Shown here: positions 25,640 through 37,177 of the stretch, one piece after another
Numbering within the stretch: position 1 is the first letter of the stretch
Layout: the number at the start of each line of letters is the position of its first letter
NCBI GenBank assembly: GCA_035610365.1
Contig: CM069432.1
Coordinates: 232,956,532 to 233,020,531, forward strand
Length of the DNA stretch: 64,000 nt
From: Aquatica leii
Taxonomy: Eukaryota; Arthropoda; Insecta; Coleoptera; Lampyridae
Direction of reading: 5' to 3'
Position numbers and translations under genes: made by a program
Notes under the pieces: generated by a model
Seen by the model: the letters and a program-made list of their open reading frames with translations, nothing else
The model's database searches: none
Told to the model about the DNA's origin: nothing

Positions 25640-26831
25640 CAAATTTATGCACGTAACATGCTGCACCGAAAATATAACCAACAGGCTCTTCATAATACAG
25701 TATCATATTACGTATTTTATAAAATATTTAAAGAAGATTTGAACTATAGTTTCTCACATCCTAAAAAACATATTTGCGTTATTTGCACACAGTTTTCAGC
25801 AGATGTAAGTTCTGCGAAACTTAGTAAAAACGAAGATTCTTTAAAGGAACTTACTACGGCAAAAGAACTTTATCCACGAAGAGCTCAAGCCTTTTTTGAT
25901 AATATGAAACATAAAAAAGATAATCCTAAGGAGGATGAGTTAGTAATATGCTTCAATTTTCAGAAAAGCCTACCTCTGCCTGTTACAAATGTTGCAGACG
26001 AATATTACTTGAGACAACTATGGTTACATAATTTCGGCATCAATAATATAATTAGCAACCAAACGACTATGTTTTTCTTTACGGAACATTTTTGTAGTAA
26101 GTGCCAAATGAGGTTATTATGGGTTTGGATTTTTACATTCGAAAGTATAAAATAATAGAACATAAAATTTATAATCTTTTGTGACAACTGCTACTCTCAA
26201 AATAAAAATCGGTTCTTGTTCACATATATAGATTATGTTTGTGCATCTAGAATGTTTCGTGAGATCGTAGTACATTATGCACTACCAGGACATTCTACGA
26301 TGCCTATCGATAGATGTAAAGCGTCTAAAAGCAGAAAAATGAACAGTCCAGATTATTACATTAATTTAATACAAACTTCTAGAATTAAGAATCCATTTGA
26401 AATAATCTGCTTGCAACAGACTTTGCAAACAAACTCTATTCTTTATGCTGAAAAACTTAAGATAATGAAAGTCAGAGATTTCAAAAAGATGTACTTACCT
26501 AGAATAAAAACATCTGTATCAGGAGTAGCAAAATTTAGGTCTATAATCTTCTGCACTACATCATCACCAAAAATGAGATCAACAATGACTGGACTATACC
26601 AAGATTTTTTATTGTATAAAGTAAGCCAAACCCAATTTGTTATAGAAATAGTTTCCGATGTAGCGTACAAAAGTTTTTGAACTTAAAAGAACAGAAATTG
26701 CAGAATGTTAAATATTTGATGCGACACATTGAAAACGCAGAAGACAAAAAATGTTATAAATTATTAGATCAAGAAGCTGAAGAAGTTAAGTATAGTCACG
26801 ACCCACAATCAAATTTTGAAGATTATGAGTA
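25640..26831 (+). pseudogene. Transposase-like gene of an uncharacterised insect family, 3' part
   Basis: Continuation of 23675-24460. The frame at 25658-26155 reads YYVFYKIFKEDLNYSFSHPK, KKHICVICTQFSAD, and ELVICFNFQKSLPLPVTNVA: the 'F..EFNLSFH.PKKDTC..C' and 'FDLQKALPLP' blocks of the family. A degenerate segment follows where the family has its metal-binding and catalytic stretch. The frame at 26216-26680 has YALPGHSTMPIDRCKASKSR (compare 'SGHSFLPNDRDF'). A short Asp/Glu-rich C-terminus ends at the TAG at 26829. Multiple frameshifts make it non-functional. Whether it is a DDE enzyme cannot be shown from this copy. Confidence 0.5.
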
Positions 26832-27154
26832 GTATTTTGTTGTCAACGTTTTTGGTTTTTTTGTAATACGCATTTATTTTTTATAAATATTAAATAATGG
26901 TCATTTAAAAGCCTTGAGGAATAATGGCTGTTTTTTGATATTTTGCAAAAGACCCTAAATCATTTTTTTAATCACCGTAAATAAAGAAATGTTGGCTATT
27001 TATTGGACTTTTTATATTTTTCTAGGTGTAGGTTGATTAGTGCATCTCTCTTTCCAAGGAAATAATAAATTAGCTGCACTTATTAGCATTAGCTGAATTC
27101 AAGACAAAATTATAAAGGTAAAATTTAAATATCTCGAAAATAATGAAATGTCCC
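26832..27154. other. Short spacer
   Basis: AT-rich, with no coding similarity seen. It probably contains the right end of the preceding element, which I could not delimit. Confidence 0.4.
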
Positions 27155-27560
27155 TTAGGGACTTTTTGCAATCAATACTTCAATTATGAAATTAGGAAAA
27201 AGAATTTCAAGTTTTAGTTCTAATATTTTATTTAATAAGTCAATGGGCTTGATAGTATCTTTATTTAAAAACAAATTAGAGTAGTAGATTGATCGCAGAT
27301 GCAAAAGTTCGGTATTTAAATAATTTTTTCGGCATTTTTTAACTAAAAATGTTGCCCGGTGCTTAACATTTTCAATAGGAAAATCTTCTGTAAGATATTC
27401 CCATAAAATACTAAACAGTTTAAAAATAATTTGCAATATTTCATATCGCTTCTTTAAACTTCCAAGCAACGTATCAAGTACATAAAAAGTCTTAATTTTA
27501 AAGGTTTCCTCTTTGTTTTGAAAAGCAACATTTTCACTATGTAATCGCTTTCAAACTCAC
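27155..27560 (-). pseudogene. hAT (ZMYM1-like) transposase fragment before the dimerisation block
   Basis: The minus-strand frame has FYVLDTLLGSLKKRYEILQI, then ...LLNKILELKLEILFPNFIIE at its end. It follows the pattern of the region just upstream of the C-terminal dimerisation motif in DUF4371/ZMYM1-like hAT transposases, where a 'VIDxLIxELxKR' helix leads to 'PxDLLNxIxxxxLxxIFPN'. Neither the catalytic core nor the dimerisation motif itself is recognisable nearby. A decayed scrap. Confidence 0.5.
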
Positions 27561-28689
27561 CGCCGTTTTTGTGGAAAAATAGAAGGTAAACCCATGTTTT
27601 CACTAAGCGGTTTGACCTTACCGATATTGATCACATTTTGTTCTTAAATATTTAAGATCGACTGCCAAACTATTATTATTGTTGTTATCTACGTCTATAA
27701 TAGCGTCTTTGGCTTGAACATTATTTCGGTAGTCAATCGCCGCACTTTCACATTTCACAATAATTTCGAGTGTTTTTTTATTTTTTCAGAAAAGATTGTA
27801 ATTTCACAAAAAAGGGAGTACGTTATTTTCGTCGAAAGTTACATAGCATACTCATTCAGATGCAACGCTCAGCGGCCTCGCATCGTATTAACGTTCGTTA
27901 CGATATTCTTTACTTTTGACGGTTGTATATTTATACTATGATATAGCTCTGTCATCGTATTTCATGTTGATCACATCATTTGGTAATATAAAGCTATAAG
28001 ACTGTCAATGGATTATTAAAATTACAGTAGAGTGTTCTCCCACTGCTGAAGAGCCCCGAAACAGCCGTCCAGTGGTTCACTCTCGTGGCATTTTCACACT
28101 TGCTTTGACATTGTTACTTTACAATGTTTATATACTATGAGATGGCTCTACCATCGTATTTCAATCATTTTAATACAACATAACCTTTAATGATCTATTT
28201 ATTTACTCCTAAATAGACTATTACCAACTTAAGATAACAAAATTCAATAAACTTAAGAGCGGGGTCTCGTCGGCCATATTTACACTTAGAGTGTAATCTC
28301 TAGTAGGTGCTGCTTTAACGGTGCAGTTATTAAAATTAAAAAGTTATACTACTGTGAGCCAGGTAGCGCAACAAAAAATATTATAAAATGTGTAAAAGCT
28401 GCAATTTTTTACGAATAAAGAAGTTACACTATTGAAAGCCAGGTGGCGCAAAAATTATAAAAGTTTAGTGGTGGGAGTAATTGCGATTATTCTCTTGAGA
28501 ATGTTCGTTATCGCACGACTATCATTTTTGCGATAGTTATATCAGTTAGCAAGCTAAATGCTTCTATCAAGGGATTTTTATTACAGCAAACATTCTTAAG
28601 GCTTTGTGTCCGGAGCAGAAATCGTTTTTACAATTGTAGAATTAGAAAGATGATTTTTGTATTCAATTTTTTTAATTAAAATGTCATTC
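27561..28689. other. Repeat-rich spacer
   Basis: No gene is supported. Two imperfect repeats (TATACTATGATATAGCTCTG near 27932 and TATACTATGAGATGGCTCTA near 28130) and a second pair about 84 bp apart (GAGCCAGGTAGCGCAA near 28357, GAAAGCCAGGTGGCGCAA near 28436) suggest remains of tandem or dispersed repeats. Confidence 0.45.
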
Positions 28690-29000
28690 CCGCACAGTTT
28701 ATCTGCACACAAGTTTTTGCAGACACTATTTCCACAGTACGCTTAAAACCCTCTAATATGATGTCAAATTCCATTGCCCTAGATGTTCTTGATCAGTTTT
28801 TGTAACATTTGTGTTCGCCCATTGTAATATGTACTTCTTGGTTTTGCCCTTTCCCACACAGGGCAACATTTGTTTCTAACGGCGACAAATAATAATTTAC
28901 CAGTGTTGGCACCAACAATACATGCCACACCAGAAGAAGCAACATGCTTATAGGACCGTTTCGATCACGCTCCATCGGCAACGGCCGTTATATTTACCTA
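28690..29000 (-). pseudogene. Mutator-like transposase fragment
   Basis: The minus strand has ASSGVACIVGANTGKLLFVA and then VRNKCCP in one frame. After a frameshift comes EHKCYKN, a stop, then SRTSRAMEFDIILEGFKRTV. This order (GxWSKRSYxxNYxxxSGVAxIVG...VRNKYCxxC...HxCFKNWxxSSxxMExDxIVEGF) is that of the widespread arthropod Mutator-like transposase domain. Only about 100 residues remain and they are broken by stops. The second catalytic region is missing or unrecognisable below 28690. Confidence 0.65.
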
Positions 29001-31937
29001 TACTAAAGGATTAAAATTAAAAAAATAAATAAAAACTACGTTAATTTGCAAATTTTTTTGTTTTGATCGCTCGACACCATAATTGGCCGTTGAGTCTTAC
29101 AAATTTTAAATTTTCTTGTAAAATGTTCTACAAAATTTCTTTGTATCAAATTTTTTCAAGAATTTTGCCACTCTGCCAAAATGTTTAAATTTGGAAATGT
29201 ATAACGTCCATGCATACTATTGGTATCATAAACTTTCATTACGTAATTACCGCACTATGTTTAAAAAAACAACAAATCAAAATTTGTTTCTATTGTCTAA
29301 ATCTTACTTCTATCGTTAGCAAATCGTTTATAAATTATGCAAAAATACAGGACACGCTCACAAATGTTTTGACGATCAACTTACATAACAAATAAAAATT
29401 GTTTTTGATTACACCGGAATGTTACTACTACCACTTGTTTATCTTATGAATAGTAGTAAAATACGATATGACACATGGTTATCAAGCTATAAAATGTGAT
29501 ATAATACGTACACTTTCAGTGTACGTTCTTGTTCTTTACATATGTTTAATATAGAACGGTTGTCTTTGATTATAAATTATGCAAGAATACAGTACACACC
29601 CACAAGAATTTTTAATACTCACTGGCTTTTAAATAGAAAGTTCTACGATCTTGCAGTACTAAAAACGAATTACCTTATTATACATTTCAATAAAGTTAAA
29701 GTAAATATTTTAGGTAGAACCATATTACTTTTTGTAAATGAGAGAAGTAATCCGTTTTTAAAATAGTCAGAAAATATGATTTCTTTTCTACTATTCTTAC
29801 TAATGAACATCTGTGTGTCGCTCCTAAGGTCATTTCGCGCTAGTTTGTTTTAATTTTTGTGACTAAGAGCAATTAGTAATGCTTTTTTTCCACAATCGCT
29901 ACTGTTACTTTATAAGCGAGCCATGTTTACGATAGTTATTTTATAGGCAATCGATGATTTTGACAATTTTTTATGATCCACGATTGTGATTGCGATCGGT
30001 TTTTTGAAGAGGCTGCAATGTTTTACAAAACTTGTTTATATTTTCTTAAAAGCATTTTGGCAATAATGAAGTTTAATTTTAATGTCATTACTAGTTTGTA
30101 GGCCGTAAATTTAAATTTGAATTATTTCTCATATATCAACACTTCTACAAACAAATGAAACATAATACATAGTAATACTATCTCAATAATACATTGTTTA
30201 TCACTAAGGAGCGGAAGTTGATGCAGTAAAAATCATCAAATAAAATATAGATACGTACATCCAATTTACAGCGCTCCCTTCGAGAAGTAGTTGAACTTTT
30301 ATACAGCTGTACTTCTACAAATATACCGCTAGGTTCGCTCTGCAATGAATTTAACTAGTTTATTTTGATTTGTAGCGTTAATAAGCAAAATTAGCATTGT
30401 AGCTTGAAATATGTTACAAACCGCTAAATTTGGCAGGGGATGATACAATTTTAAATTACGTAAAGTAAAAAAAAAATTTGAAATTTTCAATATTTAATAA
30501 TTTATTGTGGTCTTATTCTAACTACTATTTCTATAAAAACAGTGTTAGCCCCAAAAGCTAAGAACAGTCTTTCAAGTAAGCTTTAGTTTTTATGAAAATT
30601 TTGCGTTATAAGGCTAAAAAAGATGATTTAAAATCACATTTGATTTCACCAGTGGCGCCATCTCGAGGAATTCGTGCTGTGGAGCCCCCTCTTAACGCGA
30701 CCCCAACCACTTGGATTTACCCTGTACATACGTCAAAGGAATTTATTTTTTTTAAATTAATTGGCAAATAGACTTATGCCATTTTTTCAAAATATACATC
30801 TCTTATGTATTTACTTATTACTTTTGTATCCGTAAATATTTCATTACAAATCACCAAAACAATGGTATTTGTTTAAATAAATAAAAACTTGTTAAAGTAT
30901 ACATTAAACAACAACATATTTTTATTGTTTTACATTTAATTACGTTAAAATTAAACTCATCTTTATTAAAAGAACAGCTTTTACTATAGTCATTATAACT
31001 CTATTAAAATGTAATACTCCAGTAAAAGTTTTTAAATAGGTTTCTGCATTTTTATAAAAAAAACGAAACTTCTCTGTTCCTTGTATTTTCTTGCCTTACT
31101 ATTAAAGAATATTTCTAGAAAGCAACGACTCTAATGTAATTTAATTATGCGATAAGGATTTGAGATTGATAATAACGGATGTTAAATTGAACGCTAAAGA
31201 AATAAAAAAATAGAACCAATAAACGACTACTTTAGTTGTATCGTAAAATGAAAATTAGTCATTTAAAGATTTTATTAAAAGTGGGCCACCTTTGAAACAT
31301 TTATAATTCCGGTCCTGACTATTTAAATAAATGCAGATTGGTCGTTGATGTTAACTATGGGTTGATGCAGATAGATTCGTGTCTAAAAACGTATTGTTAA
31401 ATTAAAAACTTCATTTACTTGCACTATTTACACGATTATAAATTGTAACTAATATTACTAAAACTAAAACGCAATACAATACAACAAACACTAAAACTAA
31501 AATTAATAAAAACAACTCACAAAATAAATTTATGTATTATTGTAACTGTAGATTTATAAACAACGTCCGCGGATAAAATAATCTGCAACTACTGAATTTG
31601 CACTTACACATTTATTTATTACCGGCAGTTTTTCTTTAAACCTGACTAAAGTAAATTTCCTGCAATTACAATAATTATATTCTTGCCTCGTCTTTTACTA
31701 AAACATTTTGTTCGTTCTTTAAATTGCTTGGAATATTCTTGAAGTTCGAGAATGTTGCAGTATTGTGTCGATTATTTGATTTCTTTTTAATAACGATGAC
31801 CAAACTTAATAACATCAATATGTTGTACGCAAAAAACTTTATCAAGAAGTTGTAATATGTAAATGTAATATGATGATAAAAGTAAAAGTCATCTGTGTAA
31901 TTCTTGATTTAAATGGTTCACAATTTTGGAGTTTTTA
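29001..31937. other. AT-rich spacer of about 2.9 kb with no gene recognised
   Basis: No element ends or coding similarity were identified. A 40-bp segment is imperfectly duplicated (ATAAATTATGCAAAAATACA near 29331, ATAAATTATGCAAGAATACA near 29571), placing similar peptides in two unrelated open frames (29210-29395 and 29542-29766). I do not consider either frame a gene. Confidence 0.4.
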
Positions 31938-31942
31938 GCAGG

Positions 31943-32116
31943 TTTAGCATAGTGACTCGGATGTATAACTTTTGTCTTTTGTTCGTTTTATGTTGATGGA
32001 AATTAAATATGATAATAACTGAGTGTTCATAATTTAATTTGGTCGTAGATGCAAAAGAAATTATTATTATCAAATTCAGAAGTGAGATAAAGAATTGATT
32101 GTGATACGAGCACGTG
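31943..32116 (+). repeat. 5' LTR of the plus-strand gypsy element
   Basis: The start is aligned with the 3' copy at 36777 (TGTAGCATAG there, TTTAGCATAG here). The end is placed just before the putative primer-binding site. The two copies have diverged visibly, so the insertion is old. Confidence 0.6.
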
Positions 32117-32173
32117 ACTGGCATCAGGGGCGTGAACTATCTGTGAACGTTTATAACTAAGTTTAGGGAAACT

Positions 32174-33240
32174 TTGGAGAAATTGTCTACAAGGTACAGA
32201 AGTTGGTTTAGTCTTGGGAGTTTATTACAGTCAGTAATGGCATCCAAAAATGTCATGGCGGACATTTCAGTAGAAGACATATTGTTTAGAGAAAGCGACC
32301 ATAGCGCCTCTAGCGGTGTGATGTCATCAACAAAGACGGTTGCGGGAAATCAGTTAGAAGCAAGGCTAGAATGCACATGGCATGATCGGGAAGGCATTAA
32401 TGTGACAAATCTTTCGAGCGCAGATGTGTTAATGATGTTATCACAAATGCAACAGATCCTACAAATAATTCGTTGTAGACAGCAGTCATCTAATAGCATG
32501 GTGCTTCCAGGAGTACTAAGCAAATTTACCGGAAAAGAAGATCATGTGTATGCAAGCGATTGGATAGAGTAATTAAAGTCAACCAAGAAGTTGAATCGTT
32601 GGTCAGACGCATATGCCGTTGAAATTGCGCGAATGCATCTGAAGGGCGGAGCGAAGTTGTGGTATTCGACGCGGCGGTTGACGATTCAATCATCTCAAGA
32701 CTTTGAAGATGGTTTCCGAAAAACGTTTTTAAGTAAGGTTTGTTTGGCGGAGAAATGGGAAAGAATCCGTAATAGAATTTAACGAGAAAATGAAAACGTG
32801 GGTACGTACGTTCACGACAAACATATGCTGTGCGAATAATTGAAATTACCATTCAGTGAAACTAAAGAACAGTTGCTATCAGGACTTTATAATAAAGAGC
32901 ACATGTCAGGATTATTAATTAAAAATCGCGAAAATATAGAGGAATTATTCGGCGACCTTCTTTCACTGCAAAGGATCAACAATTCAGTAAAAATAGGTCT
33001 GCAAAGTCAAGGTCAGATAAAGAACATAAAATCACTACAAACATCAAACAGTCGTAATGTAAACACTGCAGAAGACTTAGACCACATTGCCGTGAGAAGT
33101 ACTGTTATGAAAAAGGAAAACAAAACGGGCATTCAACTAAAGATTGCGTTATTCCGATTAATGAATTGATTTGTTTTAAGTGTAAGAAACCTAGACATTT
33201 TAAAAGGCGATGTACCGGTGATAATGAAATAGATGACGGT
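32174..33240 (+). pseudogene. Gypsy gag with CCHC zinc knuckle (frameshifted)
   Basis: Frames at 32174-32572, 32591-32782 and 32840-33169, and the start of 33166-33537, together cover a gag-like protein. They include a capsid-like stretch (EIARMHLKGGAKLWYSTRRL) and an intact zinc knuckle CFKCKKPRHFKRRC (C-x2-C-x4-H-x4-C) near 33175-33216. A second, degenerate knuckle (GHSTKDC) lies just before it in another frame. At least three stops or frameshifts interrupt the protein, so it cannot assemble particles as it stands. Confidence 0.7.
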
Positions 33241-34735
33241 GGTTCTACAATTTTAATTGACAAGTTCTTGCGATTTGTTTTCGTGAACAGATTGAATGTC
33301 GCTCCGCAACTTGATTCCGGATCGTCGGTAAATGTGATGACGGAATTGTCGGTTATAAAGTGTAATTTATGCGAGATTCTTACAGAAAAAAAATTGAGTG
33401 GTTTTGGAGGATCAAAAGCTACAGCAGTACGTATGAAACCGATAGTGCGCGTTAGACTTGCAGTAGACGATGTTTTGTCGGAAACAAAATTTTGTGTAGT
33501 TCCAGATGCTGTACAAGCCACGAAAGTTTGGGGGTAGATTGGGAGGAAGTCCGGAAATTGCATACGTCCGAGTAGATGAGTAATTGGTATTCTATAATAC
33601 AAACGATTTTCCGTTTAAAGATGTGATTGTAGAAGAAAAGTCAGGTCGTGCAAGAAAACTGTAACTTAGAAGCTGGACAAATTAGTTTAGTGAATGTAAA
33701 AGTTCGCGAAAGAGACTTAAACTTACGTATTGTTAATGCAGGCTTTAAAGATTGTGTGGTTAAAACCAATGACGTTATCGCATATGTTAAAACTAGCAGA
33801 ATGCAACCAGATAGCGAGTTATATCTGACGAACAGGTTAAAGAGTTAGTAAAACTTTGCAATAAGCATCGGGAATGCTTTGCCTTTAATTTACGGAAGTT
33901 AGGGTGCACAGAATTGGTATAAATGAACATTATTGACAGTGGAGTACCAGTTAGGCAAAAGCCGTATAGATCCAGTGTGAGCGAGGATAAATAATTGAAG
34001 TGTTATTTAACAAATGGAAGGAATGCGGTGTAGTATCGGAGACGTATTTGCCTTATGCCTCATCCTGTTTACTGATTCGAAAAAAAACGGAAAACCACGT
34101 TTAGTAGTTGATTATCGTGCATTGAACGCGCAGACATGTAAAATAAATTTTCCTATGCCTACGATTGACGAACAGTTTAAAGGATTAACGGGGTGAAAGC
34201 TGTTTACTAGTTTGGATTCGGGTAATGCTTGTTTGAAAGTGCCGTTAACGAATAGTGCGAAACAAAAAAAGTGTGTTCATTACAATGATACAACTGGACA
34301 ATTCAATAGAATGATGTTCGGTTTGACTTATCAGATTCATGGAAAGGGTTCGGGGCCCTTTAGGAAGGCATATGGCGTAGTGGTACTTGGATGATGTACT
34401 TACAGCTGCAATTAATTGACCAGAAATGCTATGAAAAATTAAGAGAGTTTTAGAAGCCTTTAAAGAAGGAAAATCGATATTAAAACTGTCCAAGTGTCAG
34501 TTCGGATTACAGACGGTGGAATATCTGGGATTTCATTGTGGAGAATGGAATCTCTCCAGGTAAACAAAATTTGGTGCCTGTTAAGGATTTTTCTACACCT
34601 CGAAACGTGCACGAAGTCAGGAGACTTTTGAATTTGGCGAGTTACTTCCGACGATTCATACAGAATTTTGCAGTTAAAGCAAAGCAGTTAAGTGATCTGA
34701 CAAAACAAATAATAAGATTTAAATAGGACACGGTG
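33241..34735 (+). pseudogene. Gypsy protease and reverse transcriptase region (broken)
   Basis: LDSGSSVNVMT (near 33310) is a retropepsin-like active site with Asp-Ser-Gly. Further on, KKNGKPRLVVDYRALNAQTC, LFTSLDSGNACLKVPL, FNRMMFGL and YFRRFIQNFAVKAKQLSDLT mark reverse transcriptase fingers, palm and thumb/connection in order. The catalytic YxDD region is degraded (TWMMYLQ in one frame, YLDDVLTA readable only by shifting frame). Many stops separate the blocks. Non-functional. Confidence 0.75.
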
Positions 34736-34742
34736 ACTCAAG

Positions 34743-35561
34743 GTGCATGCGATGACCTCAAGCATGAGTTATGTAGTGAACCAGTGCTATGTGTTTAATG
34801 CAAAGACAGAGCATACGGAAGTACACACAGATGATAGCGTCGTAGGAATCGCGGGGGTGTTATTTCAAGCTAAGCACGCTAACGATGCTTCACGACCGGT
34901 AATTTATTTATCGAACAAGTTGACGGACGGAGAATCAAAGTATTGGTTCTGCAAATTAGCTTGGACACTACAAAAAACCAGGCATCATTTAATCGGATTA
35001 CATTTTGTGTGTGTAACCGATTGTGAAGCGATAGTTCACATGAATACGATCAAAACGAAAAGTTCGGAAGTAACGCGATGTTTACATTTAATTCAAGATT
35101 ACGACAAGCAATTAAAACATCGAGCCGAAAGGAAAATGGGTCACGTAGATGCGTTATTGCGAGTTCCAGTGAATGAATCATCAGATACACTAAACGATTT
35201 TCACAAGAAATTCGAAGTATTTTTAAATGTTTCTGAAGAAGATCAGATTTTCATGATGCAAAGAAGTGACGCTGCGTTATCTAAAATCATTGAACTGTGT
35301 AAAAATAAATATTTATTAAACACAAGTGAATTAAACTCAATGCGTAATTTTAAGATGATTAATGGTAAATTATTTAAAGAAGCTAAAGTAGAACATGAGA
35401 TGATCCAGTTGTATGTGATACCAAAATCGATGAGAAAAGCGATGTGCGTGCGTTATCATTACAACGCTGGACTTTCTGAATTGAACAAAACGGTGAATGC
35501 TTTGCTAAAAGGATTTAGGTTTGCTGGCATGAAAAGATACGTAAGGCAACATATCAGGTAG
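34743..35561 (+). CDS. Gypsy RNase H and integrase zinc-binding region (partial frame)
   Basis: A 272-residue open frame, a partial piece of the original pol. HTDDSVVGIAGVLFQ matches the first RNase H block. The second block, where a catalytic Glu is expected, reads YWFCKLAWTLQKTRHHLIGL with Lys in its place, and VCVTDCEAIVHM supplies the third Asp. The C-terminal part (MCVRYHYNAGLSELNKTVNA, then the truncated zinc-finger region) corresponds to the integrase N-terminal domain with some metal ligands missing. It stops before the integrase core. It is described as CDS because the frame is open, but it is almost certainly a pseudogene remnant. Confidence 0.7.
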   Translation: MHAMTSSMSYVVNQCYVFNAKTEHTEVHTDDSVVGIAGVLFQAKHANDASRPVIYLSNKLTDGESKYWFCKLAWTLQKTRHHLIGLHFVCVTDCEAIVHMNTIKTKSSEVTRCLHLIQDYDKQLKHRAERKMGHVDALLRVPVNESSDTLNDFHKKFEVFLNVSEEDQIFMMQRSDAALSKIIELCKNKYLLNTSELNSMRNFKMINGKLFKEAKVEHEMIQLYVIPKSMRKAMCVRYHYNAGLSELNKTVNALLKGFRFAGMKRYVRQHIR

Positions 35562-35612
35562 TGTTTCGAATGCTTATCAAGCAAAATTCCAGATGGGCGT
35601 CAGTCTGGTTTT

Positions 35613-36653
35613 TTGGATACGCTACCAGTGGCGGACAAACCATTTTCTTGGGTGCATATGGATCATTTTGAACCGCTTATTAAGACAAAAAAAAGAATAG
35701 TATATATTCTGGTTATAAAGGATAAGCTAACCAAATTTGTAAAATTGTACGCCATCAAGGATACAAGGACTAAGACGAGCCTTAAGAAAATACGACTATT
35801 TTTTGACACCGTACCAGTGCGCCTGATAACAGACAGAGGTACTTGTTTCACATCGAAGAAATTCGGTGAATTTTGTATTAGTTTGGATATCAACCAGACG
35901 TTGATATCTAGTCGACATCCACAGGTCAACGGTGAAGCTGAATCAGTAATGAAGACTTTATTACCTGTGTTGGTTATATCATTAGAAGATGAAGACGAGC
36001 CTTTTTGGGACACGAAGCTAAATGAAGCAGAAACAAATTTGAATTGCGCCGAGAATAAGACAATAAAATGCTCTCTTTACGAAGCATTATTTGGTTATCG
36101 TCCAAACTTTGATCATGTATTGTATGAAATGTTGCCAAATATTGGAATGAAGAAGATAAGGGACAAACGAGATGTGTACGAAGAAATTCGGGATAACATG
36201 AAACAGGAACAGCAACGGTACCAGTTGAGGTATGATTCACATCACTACGAAGGTGAAAAGTTTGCTGTGGGCGTTATTGTAATAATCCGAGGTGCGATTG
36301 TGAGTACCGGACAACCGACTCAAAACAAATACAAGGAACCGTTTGTAATCGTAGAAGTTCTTCCTAATGATACGTATCGAATTAGCGAAAGCAAAGGCAC
36401 AAGGGGTAGGTACCTTACTACGACTGTACATGTGAGTCAAGTGAAGGTATACCGAAACCACCAGGACTCTGAAGATATTTTTGAAGAAACAGATAGCGTT
36501 AGCGAAGAATTAGATCTTGAAAGCAACGCGAGTGAACAACCAGAAGCAGCTGGTGCAATTTATGTGGAAGAGCTAACGCTAAATAAAACTACTAGTGAAC
36601 ACAAACGAATGAAGAAGGTACCTAAATACTTAAGCGATTTCGTATTAGATTAA
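35613..36653 (+). CDS. Gypsy integrase core and C-terminal domain (partial frame)
   Basis: A 346-residue open frame. The retroviral-type integrase catalytic triad is recognisable: Asp in WVHMDHFEPL, Asp in RLITDRGTCFTSKKF, and Glu in HPQVNGEAESVMKTL. A C-terminal tail follows, with EPFVIVEVLPNDTYRISESK (GPF/Y-like) and TTTVHVSQVKVYR. The tail is acidic and ends at a TAA just before the 3' LTR. The N-terminal zinc domain lies in the preceding frame. This is the best-preserved part of the element, but it is cut off from an intact pol start. Confidence 0.8.
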   Translation: MDTLPVADKPFSWVHMDHFEPLIKTKKRIVYILVIKDKLTKFVKLYAIKDTRTKTSLKKIRLFFDTVPVRLITDRGTCFTSKKFGEFCISLDINQTLISSRHPQVNGEAESVMKTLLPVLVISLEDEDEPFWDTKLNEAETNLNCAENKTIKCSLYEALFGYRPNFDHVLYEMLPNIGMKKIRDKRDVYEEIRDNMKQEQQRYQLRYDSHHYEGEKFAVGVIVIIRGAIVSTGQPTQNKYKEPFVIVEVLPNDTYRISESKGTRGRYLTTTVHVSQVKVYRNHQDSEDIFEETDSVSEELDLESNASEQPEAAGAIYVEELTLNKTTSEHKRMKKVPKYLSDFVLD

Positions 36654-36776
36654 TTTTAGTATTGTTAGTAAATTACTTATTAATGAGGTCATTAACCTGT
36701 CAGAATGACGTAATGGTATAAATTTGGTAAAAATTTAAATGTAGCAACGGAAAATGTGGAAGACGTGTGCGGAAAT

Positions 36777-36943
36777 GTAGCATAGTGACTCGGATGTATA
36801 AATTTTGTCTTCTGTTCGTTTTATATACATGGAAATTAAATATGATACTAAATGAGTGTTGATAATTAATGCAAAAGAAATTGTTATCAATCAGAAACAG
36901 GATTATAAATATTTAAGTGAGTTAAGCGAGGTAAAAACGAAAT
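36777..36943 (+). repeat. 3' LTR of the plus-strand gypsy element
   Basis: TGTAGCATAGTGACTCGGAT and the following roughly 60 bp match the 5' LTR. It is preceded by a purine-rich tract. The right limit is estimated from alignment of weakly similar tails. Confidence 0.6.
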
Positions 36944-37164
36944 AAAACAAGAAGAAATATAATGTAAAACAAACTTATTTTACAACAATATGGGTAATAT
37001 TCAAAAATAAATTAAACTTCGATTAAGGCTAGATAACATTGCAAAATAAAGATGTCTGTGGAATAAAATAATAAAAAAAATTAATATGCAAAACAATTTA
37101 CATTATGAATTAAATCAATTAAATTTAAGTTTTTTTGTTGTTTGCATAAAATAAACAGCTCAAG

Positions 37165-37177
37165 TAATTCTCAAATT
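37165..37177 (+). repeat. 13-bp target-site duplication of the LINE (left copy)
   Basis: TAATTCTCAAATT is present here and at 38625-38637, bounding the truncated LINE exactly. Confidence 0.8.

Larger units (their letters stand above)
31943..36943 (+). mobile_element. Ty3/gypsy LTR retrotransposon, decayed full-length copy
   Basis: A plus-strand element bounded by diverged LTRs that share TAGCATAGTGACTCGGATGT and the following roughly 60 bp (31943 onward and 36777 onward). The internal order is gag, protease, reverse transcriptase, RNase H, integrase. A TGGCATCAGGGGCG sequence at about 32118 is positioned like a primer-binding site. Gag and the protease/RT part have many stops and frameshifts, while the RNase H-integrase part remains in two long frames. 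The family differs from the gypsy element at 54.9-61.6 kb. The LTR outer limits are approximate. Confidence 0.85.

Noticed and set aside
29210..29766. Two plus-strand frames sharing the peptide INYAxIQxTxT
   Set aside because: The shared peptide comes from an imperfect duplication of about 40 bp of DNA; surrounding residues do not match and no domain is visible.
32526..36461. Minus-strand frames across the plus-strand gypsy element
   Set aside because: They are shadows of the gag, RNase H and integrase frames.
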